From DASPLH01 sp035627675 (GTDB taxonomy: Bacteria > Acidobacteriota > Terriglobia > Terriglobales > Acidobacteriaceae), in NCBI GenBank assembly GCA_035627675.1, contig DASPLH010000281.1, positions 1 through 9,143 on the forward strand: 9,143 nt of DNA, read 5' to 3'. The notes beneath the pieces are model-generated. The model worked only from the letters and a program-made list of their open reading frames with translations. It was not told the origin of the DNA and did no database searches. Made by a program: the position numbers and the translations under genes. Numbering within the stretch: the first letter of the stretch is position 1; the number at the start of each line of letters is the position of its first letter. This document shows positions 1-7,331 of this stretch, in pieces.

Positions 1-938
1 TGCGCGACGTTCTTGCGGCTCATGCTTCCCTGCATCTGCTCGACCGACTCGTACTCGTGTTTCTCGAGCCACTCGGCCAGGCTGTCGTGCAGCGTGCTCA
101 GGTACGCGATGCCGTGCTCCAGCAGCGCTGACGTCGTCATCGCCACCTTCGCTCCGGCCATCATCGACTTGATCACGTCTTCCACCACGTGAACGCCGCC
201 GGTGATCGCCATGTCGGCCTTGATGTGTCCGTAGAGCATCGCCACCCAGTGCAGCCGCAGCTTCAACTCATTCGAACGGCTCAGCACGAGGTGCGGCACC
301 ACTTCGAGTTCATCGAGGTCGAAGTCGGGCTGATAGAAGCGATTGAACAGCACCAGTCCGTCCGCTCCCGCCTGGTCCAGGCGCGCTGCCATGTTCGCCA
401 TTGCGCTGAAGTACGGCCCGAGCTTCACCGCAACCCGAATCGAAACCGACCGCTTCACCTCGCGCACGAGGTCGAGGTAGAGCTGTTCGACTTCCGCGCC
501 GCTCTGCGCCGGGTCGGTCGGCAGGAAATAGATGTTCAACTCCAGCGCGTCCGCGCCCGCCTCTTCGATCAGCTTGGCGTAGTTCGTCCACCCGCCCTTG
601 CTCACGCCGTTGAGGCTGCCGATCACCGGGATCGACAGTGACTTCTTCGCCTTGCGGATGAGTTCGAGGTAGCCCTCCGGCCCTATGTTGTAGGCCGCGA
701 AGTCCGGGTAGTAGTTCTGTGCCTCGGCCGAAACGTCCGCCGACGCCCAGAGCAGGTTGTCCAGGTCGTTGCTCTCGATCTGGATCTGCTCCTCGAACAG
801 CGAGTGGAGCACGATGGCCGAAGCCTGCGAGTCCTCCATGCGCTTCAGGTTGTCGAGTTCGCGGCAGAGCGGGCCGGCGGACACGACCAACGGATTCTTC
901 AACGCAAGTCCGAGATACTTCGTCGAAAGCTTAGTCAT
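1..938 (-). CDS. Dihydroorotate dehydrogenase-like flavoprotein (3' end beyond window)
   Basis: The 312 visible codons begin MTKLSTKYLGLALKNPLVV and form an FMN-binding TIM barrel of the dihydroorotate dehydrogenase (DHOD) family. Visible family features are the N-terminal LKNPLVVSAGPL strand, the FMN-contacting Lys172 (VKL), Asn199 (LFNR), and the phosphate-binding ITGGV (245-249) followed by AGAKVAMTTSALL (261-273). The catalytic loop, normally N-x-S-C/S-P-N, reads LELNIYFLPTDP (132-143), so the Cys or Ser base of true DHODs is absent. This matches the known 'DHOD-like' subgroup, which keeps FMN binding but lacks catalytic residues, so I would not call it pyrD. The start overlaps the nifJ stop in ATGACTAA (8 bp), indicating translational coupling. 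The family is usually somewhat over 320 residues, so only a short C-terminal piece should be missing. The substrate is unknown. The family call is secure and the function is open. Confidence 0.93.
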   Translation of the reverse strand, partial: MTKLSTKYLGLALKNPLVVSAGPLCRELDNLKRMEDSQASAIVLHSLFEEQIQIESNDLDNLLWASADVSAEAQNYYPDFAAYNIGPEGYLELIRKAKKSLSIPVIGSLNGVSKGGWTNYAKLIEEAGADALELNIYFLPTDPAQSGAEVEQLYLDLVREVKRSVSIRVAVKLGPYFSAMANMAARLDQAGADGLVLFNRFYQPDFDLDELEVVPHLVLSRSNELKLRLHWVAMLYGHIKADMAITGGVHVVEDVIKSMMAGAKVAMTTSALLEHGIAYLSTLHDSLAEWLEKHEYESVEQMQGSMSRKNVA

Positions 939-3900
939 TGTTCGCGGCCCCCTTCGCTGCCGGAGCAGCTTCCGTTTGACTTGCCGGCTGCACGGCGGCC
1001 TGCGACGCCGCCGCGATAGCCTGCTTCACTTCCGTGGCCGGCATCTGCGAGAGGTACTCGTAGGTCTTCCAGCGCGCGTCCACGTCAGCCTGCGCTTCCT
1101 TCAGCAGTTCGGCAGCCGCCTCAGGATTGCTCTGGCGCAGCATCGTGTACCGCGTCTCGTTGTAGATGTATTTGTCGAGCGTGATCGTCGGCGCCTTGGA
1201 ATCGAGCACGAACGGGTTCTTGCCCTGCGCGACCAGATCGGGGTTGTAGCGGAACATCGGCCAGTGTCCGGACTGTACAGCCAGCTTCTGCTGGTCGAGT
1301 CCGTGCACCAGGTCGTAGCCGTGCGCAATGCAATGGCTGTAGGCAATGATGATCGAAGGACCATCGAACGCCGCGGCTTCCTGGAAAGCCTTGACCGTCT
1401 GCATGTCCGACGATCCCATGGCGATGCGCGCCACGTAGCACGGGTAGTTCATCGCGATCAGCGCCAGGTCTTTCTTCGGACGCGGCTTGCCGCCGGCGGC
1501 GAACTTCGCCACCGCGCCGCGCGGAGTCGACTTCGACATCTGGCCGCCCGTGTTCGAGTACACCTCGGTGTCGAGCACGAGGATGTTGACGTTGCGTCCG
1601 CTGGCGAGCACGTGATCGAGTCCGCCGTAGCCGATGTCGTACGCCCATCCGTCGCCGCCCACGATCCACACCGACTTATCTACCAGCGCGTCAGCCACGC
1701 TCAGCAGTTGTCGTGCCTCGGCCGAATCGAGCTTGCTCAGCGCGGTCTTCAGTTCCGCCACGCGTGCGCGCTGCTCGCGAAGCCCGGCCTCGCCCTTCTG
1801 GTCGGCCTTCAGGATGGCCTTCACCAGCTCTTCCGGCAGCGAGCCGGCAAGCCGCACCAGCAGTTCGCGGGCAAACTCCGTCTGTTTGTCGATCGCCAGC
1901 CGCAGTCCAAGTCCGAACTCGGCATTGTCTTCAAACAGAGAGTTCGACCATGCAGGACCGCGTCCGCACTGGTCCACCGCGTACGGAGTCGTCGGCAGGT
2001 TGCCGCCGTAAATCGACGAACAACCCGTGGCGTTCGCGATTACCGCGCGGTCGCCGAAGAGCTGCGTCATCAGCTTCACATACGGAGTCTCGCCGCAACC
2101 CGAGCACGCGCCGCTGAACTCGAACAGCGGCTGCAGCAGCTGAACATCCTTCACCTGTCCGAAGCTTAACGCGGTGCGATCGGTCTCAGGCAACGAGAGG
2201 AAGTAGTCCCAGTTGCGGGCTTCGCGCTCGCGAACCGGAGGCTGCGCAACCATATTGATGGCCTTGTGCTTCGGCTCGCTCTTCGACTTCGCCGGGCAAG
2301 CCTCGATGCACAATGCGCAGCCGGTACAATCTTCCGGCGCAACCTGCAAGGTGTACTTCTGTCCGGCGAAGTTCTTCCACTTCGCTTCGGCGCTCTTGAA
2401 GCCCTCGGGAGCGCCTACCAGTTTGTCGCTCTCGTAAACCTTCGCGCGAAGGACCGCGTGCGGGCACACCAGGATGCACTTGCCGCACTGGATGCAAAGC
2501 GCCTCATCCCACTCGGGCACTTCCAGCGCGATGTTGCGCTTCTCCCACTGCGCCGTAGCCGTCGGGAACGTGCCGTCGATCGGAAGCGCGCTCACCGGAA
2601 GGAAATCGCCGTTTCCGGCAATGATCGGCCCGAGCACGTTCTTCACGAACTCCGGCGCCTGCTCCGGAACCGGAGGACGAACATCAAACTTGCTTGATAC
2701 ATCCGCCGGGATCTCGACCTTGTGCAGATGCTCAAGGGTGGCATCCACGGCCGCGAAGTTCTTCTGCACGACGGCTTCGCCGCGGCGTCCGTACGTCTTC
2801 TTGATCGCCTTCTTGATCGCGTCGATGGCCTCTTCGCGCGGCAGCACGCCGCTGATCGCGAAGAAGCACGTCTGCATGATGGTGTTGATGCGGCCGCCCA
2901 TGCCGGTCTCTTTCGCCACCGTGTAACCGTCAATGACGTAGAGCTTCAGCTTCTTCGTGATGATCTGCTGCTGCACCGTGCGCGGCAGGTAATCCCAAAC
3001 CTGGTCGGCCGCATACGGGGCGTTCAGCAGGAACGTCGCGCCCTCTTCGGCATACTTCAGCATCTCCACCCGCTCAAGGAAGTTGAACTGGTGGCATGCG
3101 ACGAAGTTCGCGCGCGAGATCAGGTAGCTCGACCGGATCGGACGCGGTCCGAACCGCAGGTGCGAAGTCGTCACCGAGCCTGACTTCTTCGAGTCGTAGA
3201 CGAAGTAGCCCTGCGCGTAGTTTTCGGTGTCTTCGCCGATGATCTTGATCGAATTTTTGTTCGCGCCCACCGTGCCATCAGCGCCGAGTCCGTAGAACAG
3301 CGCGCGCACGGTCTTTGGATCTTCGGTCGAGAACGCCGGATCGTAGTCGAGCGACGTGTGCGTCACGTCATCGACGATGCCAACGGTGAAGTGGTTCTTC
3401 GCCGTAGCCTTTTTGAGGTCGTCGAAGATGCCCTTGACCATCGCGGGCGTGAACTCCTTCGACGACAGGCCGTAGCGCCCGCCAACGATCTTCGGGAAGC
3501 CCGCGAACGGCAGCCGTCCGGCGGCAAACGTCTCCGCCACGGCGGTGATAACGTCCTGGTACAGCGGCTCGCCGGCGGCGCCGGGCTCCTTCGTGCGGTC
3601 GAGCACGGAGATCGCTTTCACCGTCTTCGGCAGCGCTGCCATCAAGTGTTCCATCGAGAACGGACGGAACAACCGCACCTTCAGGATGCCGATCTTCTCG
3701 CCCTTGCCAACGAGGTACTCCACCGCTTCCTGCGCCACATCCGCGCCCGAGCCCATCAGAATGATCACTCGCTCGGCGTCGGCCGCGCCCACGTACTCGA
3801 ACAGCTTGTACTGGCGTCCGGTCAGCTTGGCGAACTTGTCCATTGCCGACTGAACGATCGCGGGCAAGGCAAGGTAGTACGGATTCACCGTCTCGCGCGC

Positions 3901-4581
3901 CTGGAAGTAAACGTCGGGATTCTGCGCGGTTCCGCGAAGCACGGGCTTATCCGGGGTCAGCGCCCGCGAGCGGTGCGCTTCCACCAGCTCGTCCGGGATC
4001 ATCGCCTTCAGGTCTTCCACCGCGAGCTGCTCGACCTTGGCGACTTCGTGCGAGGTGCGGAATCCGTCAAAGAAGTGGACGAACGGCACGCGCGACTCGA
4101 GCGAGGCGGCCTGCGCGATCAGCGCCATGTCCATCACTTCCTGCACGTTGTTGCTGCTCAGCAGCGCCCAGCCGGTCTGGCGGACCGCCATCACGTCCTG
4201 GTGATCGCCGAAAATCGACAGCGCCTGCGCGGCGATGGATCGGGCTGCGACATGCATCACGCTGGCCGTCAGCTCGCCCGCGATCTTATACATGTTGGGG
4301 ATCATCAGCAGCAGGCCCTGGGCCGACGTGAAGGTCGTCGCCAGGGCTCCGCCCTGCAACGCGCCATGGAGCGCTCCGGCGGCGCCGGCCTCGCTCTGCA
4401 TTTCGATCACCTGCGGCACGGTGCCCCAGATGTTCGGCTTCCCTTCCGAAGACCACTGGTCCGACCACTCGCCCATCGGAGACGACGGAGTGATGGGATA
4501 AATCGCTATGACTTCGTTGATCTTGTGGGCCACATATGCGGCCGCTTCGTTACCGTCGATTGTGACTTTGGGTCTGTTCAT
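931..4581 (-). CDS. nifJ: Pyruvate:ferredoxin (flavodoxin) oxidoreductase, single-chain PFOR
   Basis: This 1216-residue cytoplasmic enzyme oxidises pyruvate with CoA to acetyl-CoA and CO2, reducing ferredoxin or flavodoxin. Domains in order are the pyrimidine-binding domain (about 5-250, with Thr31 in YPITPSSPMGE, Glu64 and Arg114, numbered as in the Desulfovibrio africanus enzyme), the transketolase-C-like domain (about 260-390), the gamma domain (from about 427, GLGADGTVGANKNSIKII), the EKR linker, a 2x[4Fe-4S] ferredoxin domain (C696, C699, C702, C706; C752, C755, C758, C762), and the TPP domain with proximal-cluster cysteines C826, C829, C854 and C1048. The Mg-TPP motif is GDGWAYD (976-982) with Asn1010. 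The C-terminal 30 or so residues are Ala/Gln-rich and look disordered. I chose ATG 4581 (MNRPKVTIDGNEAAAYVAHK) because family homology begins there and GAGAG lies upstream. An in-frame ATG at 4695 would add 38 unrelated residues. It has its own regulatory region and overlaps the downstream flavoprotein gene. Confidence 0.98.
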   Translation of the reverse strand: MNRPKVTIDGNEAAAYVAHKINEVIAIYPITPSSPMGEWSDQWSSEGKPNIWGTVPQVIEMQSEAGAAGALHGALQGGALATTFTSAQGLLLMIPNMYKIAGELTASVMHVAARSIAAQALSIFGDHQDVMAVRQTGWALLSSNNVQEVMDMALIAQAASLESRVPFVHFFDGFRTSHEVAKVEQLAVEDLKAMIPDELVEAHRSRALTPDKPVLRGTAQNPDVYFQARETVNPYYLALPAIVQSAMDKFAKLTGRQYKLFEYVGAADAERVIILMGSGADVAQEAVEYLVGKGEKIGILKVRLFRPFSMEHLMAALPKTVKAISVLDRTKEPGAAGEPLYQDVITAVAETFAAGRLPFAGFPKIVGGRYGLSSKEFTPAMVKGIFDDLKKATAKNHFTVGIVDDVTHTSLDYDPAFSTEDPKTVRALFYGLGADGTVGANKNSIKIIGEDTENYAQGYFVYDSKKSGSVTTSHLRFGPRPIRSSYLISRANFVACHQFNFLERVEMLKYAEEGATFLLNAPYAADQVWDYLPRTVQQQIITKKLKLYVIDGYTVAKETGMGGRINTIMQTCFFAISGVLPREEAIDAIKKAIKKTYGRRGEAVVQKNFAAVDATLEHLHKVEIPADVSSKFDVRPPVPEQAPEFVKNVLGPIIAGNGDFLPVSALPIDGTFPTATAQWEKRNIALEVPEWDEALCIQCGKCILVCPHAVLRAKVYESDKLVGAPEGFKSAEAKWKNFAGQKYTLQVAPEDCTGCALCIEACPAKSKSEPKHKAINMVAQPPVREREARNWDYFLSLPETDRTALSFGQVKDVQLLQPLFEFSGACSGCGETPYVKLMTQLFGDRAVIANATGCSSIYGGNLPTTPYAVDQCGRGPAWSNSLFEDNAEFGLGLRLAIDKQTEFARELLVRLAGSLPEELVKAILKADQKGEAGLREQRARVAELKTALSKLDSAEARQLLSVADALVDKSVWIVGGDGWAYDIGYGGLDHVLASGRNVNILVLDTEVYSNTGGQMSKSTPRGAVAKFAAGGKPRPKKDLALIAMNYPCYVARIAMGSSDMQTVKAFQEAAAFDGPSIIIAYSHCIAHGYDLVHGLDQQKLAVQSGHWPMFRYNPDLVAQGKNPFVLDSKAPTITLDKYIYNETRYTMLRQSNPEAAAELLKEAQADVDARWKTYEYLSQMPATEVKQAIAAASQAAVQPASQTEAAPAAKGAANND

Positions 4582-4693
4582 CCCTACTCTCGATTCTGAG
4601 GTGGGCCGGAATTGCGGCTTCGAGCCCCACGCCCTACGCCACCTGCCGTACAGGCCGGAACGCCTGCAAAAGCCGAAACGACCAGTACATCCC

Positions 4694-4722
4694 ATTACAG
4701 CCCCGGCTGTTACACACGGGCT
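4694..4722 (-). promoter_or_regulatory. Probable nifJ promoter (-10 TGTAAT)
   Basis: On the minus strand TGTAAT (4699-4694) matches TATAAT at five of six positions. At 17-bp spacing the -35 position reads AGCCCG, not a sigma-70 -35 hexamer, as expected if a bound activator replaces it. Transcription would start near 4687, placing the CRP-type site at about -42 and leaving a leader of about 105 nt. An inverted repeat ACAGCC-CC-GGCTGT (4697-4710) overlaps the -10 and could be a second operator. There is no experimental support. Confidence 0.35.
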
Positions 4723-4737
4723 GTGATGGACCTCACA
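4722..4737 (-). promoter_or_regulatory. CRP/FNR-family operator upstream of nifJ
   Basis: TGTGATGGACCTCACA is a perfect match to the CRP-type consensus TGTGA-N6-TCACA, with both 5-bp arms intact. Its centre (4729.5) is about 148 bp upstream of the nifJ ATG and lies downstream of the preceding gene's terminator. It sits about 33 bp from the centre of a TGTAAT hexamer, the spacing expected of a class II activated promoter. The core differs from canonical FNR (TTGAT-N4-ATCAA). The regulator is not in this window. The perfect match is seen directly; binding is inferred. Confidence 0.6.
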
Positions 4738-4788
4738 ATCAAGGGTGCGAACCGAACAATGCAGAGATCACAAGGCAAGAAGCACAAA

Positions 4789-4811
4789 GCCCCCGGGCAA
4801 GAGCCGGGGGC
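4789..4811 (-). terminator. Rho-independent terminator of the lipoprotein gene
   Basis: A perfect 8-bp GC stem, GCCCCCGG / CCGGGGGC with a 7-nt loop, starts about 20 bp after the stop codon at 4832. On the minus strand it is followed by a moderately T-rich stretch, TTTGTGCTTCTT. It separates the lipoprotein transcript from nifJ, so nifJ must have its own promoter. Confidence 0.75.
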
Positions 4812-4831
4812 CGTCGAACCGACTGGCGGGA

Positions 4832-5707
4832 TCAGTCGTGCAACATGATGCCCCAGTTGCTCACTCCATTACAGCTTCCACCCGCCACCTGGTAGCCGAA
4901 GTCGTTCTGAGCGTTGGACACAGGCTCGTGCAGCACTCCGCTTAGCCAGATGTCGCCGTTCGACGTAGTCAGCTTAGCCAGATAGCCGCCGCCCGCCACC
5001 CAGGTGTTCTCGGGATCGACCGTTGCGCGCGAGAAACAGGGATCGTCAAAGAAGTCCATTGTTCCCGAGAGGTGGTAATAACCTTTCGCGTCCGGCGAGT
5101 TCGTCTGCGCGAAATCCGTCTTGAACTTCAGCATCGGTGCCGTTTCGACGTTGACATAGCCTTTCCACGTGCCCGTCAGGCGTGCGGCCTTAACTCCGTC
5201 CGTCAGGCCGCCTGCCGCCCCACTCGCACATCCGTTGCCGCTCACCGTGTAGGTGCCCGTCGCTCGCGACGAGGAGAACTGCATCGTGAACTCGAACACG
5301 TTGCCCTGCACCGGATCGGACGTCAGCTTCGCGTTGCCGCTCAGGTCGAGGGTACCGCGCACAGGGACGTCGGTCATCACCGAGCCGGACGAAACGTCCA
5401 TGCAGCCGATGACGTGCACCACACCGGCGATCGTCTTTCCGCCGCTATTCGTCGAGGAGTTATCGAGGTACGCGAAGATCTCTTGAATCCGGCTCGGAGT
5501 GGTCGAGCTGCCCGTGGAAGATGTCTTGAAGACCCAGCCGCCCGTCACGTTCGTGTACAGAACGTTTCCATCTCGAATAGGCCGCTCGTTGTCCGCAGGA
5601 GCGCCGTTTCCACCACAAGCCGAGCCGAACAGCGCCAACCCCAAGGCGATGTAATCCAACACCGATTCATGTAGGTAGTCCTCTGTCCATGGACTATAAC
5701 CTGACAT
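4832..5707 (-). CDS. Putative secreted lipoprotein of unknown function
   Basis: I do not recognise a named family. From the first ATG the ORF has 291 codons. A hydrophobic stretch, DYIALGLALFGSA, ends at Cys31 followed by GGNG, which fits a lipobox (FGSA|C), so an exported, lipid-anchored protein is likely. The rest is rich in Gly, Ser, Thr and aromatics, like a beta-sheet protein, with four more cysteines (102, 160, 224, 279) that could form two disulfides. Two segments resemble each other (about 138-160 and 193-224: an F-x-F-type strand, then G-x-Y-x-(V/L)-S-G and a Cys), suggesting an internal duplication. The start is doubtful. ATG 5707 has no ribosome binding site and gives a charged, non-signal N-terminus. 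The only good RBS, AGAGGA at 5679-5684, points to ATG 5670, which is one base out of frame. GTG 5662 is another option. A terminator follows the gene. Confidence 0.75.
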   Translation of the reverse strand: MSGYSPWTEDYLHESVLDYIALGLALFGSACGGNGAPADNERPIRDGNVLYTNVTGGWVFKTSSTGSSTTPSRIQEIFAYLDNSSTNSGGKTIAGVVHVIGCMDVSSGSVMTDVPVRGTLDLSGNAKLTSDPVQGNVFEFTMQFSSSRATGTYTVSGNGCASGAAGGLTDGVKAARLTGTWKGYVNVETAPMLKFKTDFAQTNSPDAKGYYHLSGTMDFFDDPCFSRATVDPENTWVAGGGYLAKLTTSNGDIWLSGVLHEPVSNAQNDFGYQVAGGSCNGVSNWGIMLHD

Positions 5708-5757
5708 CGACGATGGGGAATGTTACTTCAGTCCCTGACTCTAATTAGGAAACACAA

Positions 5758-5778
5758 CGTTTCATTCGGAATGAATCG
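5758..5778. promoter_or_regulatory. Palindrome upstream of the lipoprotein gene
   Basis: TTCATTC-G-GAATGAA (5761-5775) is a perfect 7+1+7 palindrome. It continues, after one T/T mismatch, with CG/CG on the outside, giving a 21-bp near-symmetrical site. It lies 51-88 bp upstream of the possible lipoprotein starts and 57 bp after the phosphatase stop. It is AT-rich and has no T-tract, so it looks more like a repressor or activator operator than a terminator. The regulator is unknown. Confidence 0.4.
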
Positions 5779-5831
5779 ATGCTCGTCACTGCGTTAGCTA
5801 TCTGGAGTGCGCCATCGAGGTTCGACTCCGG

Positions 5832-7079
5832 TCACGCTGCGCGGAGCATCACTGCTGTTGCGTCGTCTTTCAATGCCCGGCACCCGGTGAAGGCGAACAC
5901 CGATTCCAGCAGCGAGTCGGGCGTGGCCCACTCCTGCGCCGAGGCCTCCAGCAGGTGGGCGGCGCCGAACTCGTCCTCGGCGCTGTTGCTCGCCTCCCAA
6001 ATGCCGTCGGAGTAGAACAGCAGCCGCGAGCCGGGCGTGAGCGTCACCGAGTAGTCGTCGTATTCGCTCTCGCGCATCCCAAGCGGCAGGCCCCGCTGTG
6101 TGCGCAGGAATGTCTGACTGTCGGAGATCAGCAGCGGCTCCGGATGCCCGGCGTTGGCGAACATGAACTCTCCGGTGCGGAGGTCCAGCACTCCGAACAC
6201 CAGCGTGACGAAGCGCGCCGGTGGCAGGTCGTCCACGAGGAAGCGGTTCATCATCTTCAGCACTTCGCTTGGCCTCGAGGTCTGCGCCATGCACGCGCGC
6301 AACAGCATCCTGCTCGAGGACATCAGCAGCGCCGCCGCCAGTCCCTTGCCCGCAACGTCGGCCAGCGCGACGGCCACGCGGTCGCTGCCGATCGCGAAGT
6401 AGTCGAACCAGTCTCCGCCGACCACGCCGGAAGGCACGCAGCGTCCTTGGAGCTCGAAGCTTCCGGCCACCAGCGGCCCCTTTGGCAGCAGCCGCATCTG
6501 GAGTTCGCGGGCCTCCTGCTTCTCGGCCTGATCGCGCGTCGAGGCCCGCGCGTTCTCCACGGCTGTGGCGGTGTAGTCGGCAAGCCTCTTGAGCGCCGAG
6601 CGCTGGCGGACGTCGAATCCGTCCACGTACTTGCTCTCCGTGTTCAGCACGCCGATGACCCGGTTGTTGCAGATCAGCGGCAGGTCCAACTCGGAGCGCG
6701 TGTCGAACCGTCGCGAAGCATCCACGTACAGCGGGTCTCGCCGCACGTCGGGCGTGTACCGCATGCGGCCGGTGGCGGCCACGTGCCCAACAAGCCCTTC
6801 GCGCCCGATCCGCAGACGCGTGCCCTTTGTATAGCCTTTCGCAGGTGGAGCGCCGGCGAGCACAAGGTCGCCGCTCGCGTCCTCGCACAGCCAGACAAAG
6901 CACTGCATGCAGCCGAAGACCGGCGCGATCTCGTTGACGATCTTGTCCAGCAGGGTTTCGAGGTCGGAGGTCGAACTGATCTTCTGCGCAGCTTCGAGCA
7001 CGGTCAGGAGGTAACGAACCTCCTCACGCCGGGGCACGTTGTCGTGCGCGGTCCGCTTAGGGGCAGGACGGAGAGCCAT
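5832..7079 (-). CDS. GAF domain / SpoIIE-RsbU-type PP2C serine phosphatase
   Basis: This is a 415-residue cytoplasmic signalling protein. A GAF sensor domain (about 38-178) has typical LPLICNNRVIGVLNTES and ending AVENA. A short charged helix (about 177-198, ending ELQMRLLP) joins it to a PPM/SpoIIE phosphatase domain (about 205-413). Metal-binding motifs are intact: VGGDWFDYF (Asp223), ADVAGKGLAAALLMS (Asp241), ANAGHPEPLLI, YSDGIWEASN (Asp358) and KDDATAVM (Asp405/Asp406). Such proteins usually dephosphorylate an anti-sigma-factor antagonist (RsbV/SpoIIAA type) in a partner-switching stress pathway, with the GAF domain sensing a small ligand or redox state. No antagonist or anti-sigma kinase gene is in the window, so the target is unknown. 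The start at ATG 7079 is supported by AGGAGA 9 nt upstream. The cysteines in GCMQCFVWLC (56-65) could in principle be redox-active, but this is speculative. Confidence 0.95.
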   Translation of the reverse strand: MALRPAPKRTAHDNVPRREEVRYLLTVLEAAQKISSTSDLETLLDKIVNEIAPVFGCMQCFVWLCEDASGDLVLAGAPPAKGYTKGTRLRIGREGLVGHVAATGRMRYTPDVRRDPLYVDASRRFDTRSELDLPLICNNRVIGVLNTESKYVDGFDVRQRSALKRLADYTATAVENARASTRDQAEKQEARELQMRLLPKGPLVAGSFELQGRCVPSGVVGGDWFDYFAIGSDRVAVALADVAGKGLAAALLMSSSRMLLRACMAQTSRPSEVLKMMNRFLVDDLPPARFVTLVFGVLDLRTGEFMFANAGHPEPLLISDSQTFLRTQRGLPLGMRESEYDDYSVTLTPGSRLLFYSDGIWEASNSAEDEFGAAHLLEASAQEWATPDSLLESVFAFTGCRALKDDATAVMLRAA

Positions 7080-7087
7080 ACTGCTCG

Positions 7088-7106
7088 TCTCCTATGCGTG
7101 GCATAG
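7088..7106 (-). promoter_or_regulatory. RBS of the phosphatase gene with overlapping hairpin
   Basis: AGGAGA (7088-7093) is a good Shine-Dalgarno sequence 9 nt before ATG 7079 and fixes that start. Directly upstream, CTATGC-CAC-GCATAG (7106-7092) forms a perfect 6-bp stem whose 3' arm shares its last two bases with the Shine-Dalgarno. Folding could modestly limit ribosome access, or the palindrome could be a protein-binding site. Confidence 0.5.
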
Positions 7107-7158
7107 ATGAGCGGCAGGAGCGGTCTGACTCTGGATGTCGATGCCGGAGTTACCCCTC

Positions 7159-7178
7159 CCCACCCCGGTCTTGGTGGG
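7159..7178. repeat. Inverted repeat in the phosphatase leader region
   Basis: CCCACC (7159-7164) and GGTGGG (7173-7178) form a 6-bp GC stem around an 8-nt loop. There is no T-tract on either side, so it is not a convincing terminator. It could be a leader structure or part of an interspersed repeat. Confidence 0.4.
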
Positions 7179-7291
7179 CGATTCTTTGCAATCAGCAACT
7201 TGCCAGGATAGGCATCGCGTAAGTCTCTGGTTTTGAAATATTTGGCCGCAGATATTTGAAAGAGCAGGAACTTAGGAGTGGCTTCGTGCCG

Positions 7292-7331
7292 GTCGCGAAG
7301 TCGCGGGGTCGCGAAGTCGCGCAGTCGCGTC
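7292..7331. repeat. Tandem repeat, five 8-bp units GTCGCGNN
   Basis: Five consecutive units share the first six bases GTCGCG and end AA, GG, AA, CA and TC. The array covers 40 bp of non-coding DNA. Each unit contains CGCG, and the AA-ending units read TCGCGAA. It looks like a short minisatellite produced by slippage. A role as clustered protein-binding sites is possible but unsupported. Confidence 0.85.

Noticed and set aside
757..2169. Plus-strand frame of 470 codons opposite nifJ and the DHOD-like gene
   Set aside because: Same reason: Arg/His/Val-rich shadow of two well-supported minus-strand genes.
3358..4599. Long plus-strand frame (413 codons) opposite nifJ
   Set aside because: It is antisense to a confidently identified PFOR. 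The translation is rich in Arg, His and Leu with no recognisable domain, as expected of a GC-rich shadow frame.
4582..4695. N-terminal extension of nifJ from ATG 4695
   Set aside because: The 38 extra residues have no PFOR homology and the ATG lies at the predicted -10 region. ATG 4581 fits family numbering (Thr31, Glu64, Arg114) exactly.
5815..5845. tRNA-like T-arm sequence (GGTTCGACTCC)
   Set aside because: The flanking bases do not form a 5-bp T stem or an acceptor stem, and no anticodon arm lies upstream. It is a chance match.
5955..7106. Plus-strand frame of 383 codons opposite the phosphatase
   Set aside because: Antisense shadow; the minus strand encodes intact GAF and SpoIIE motifs.
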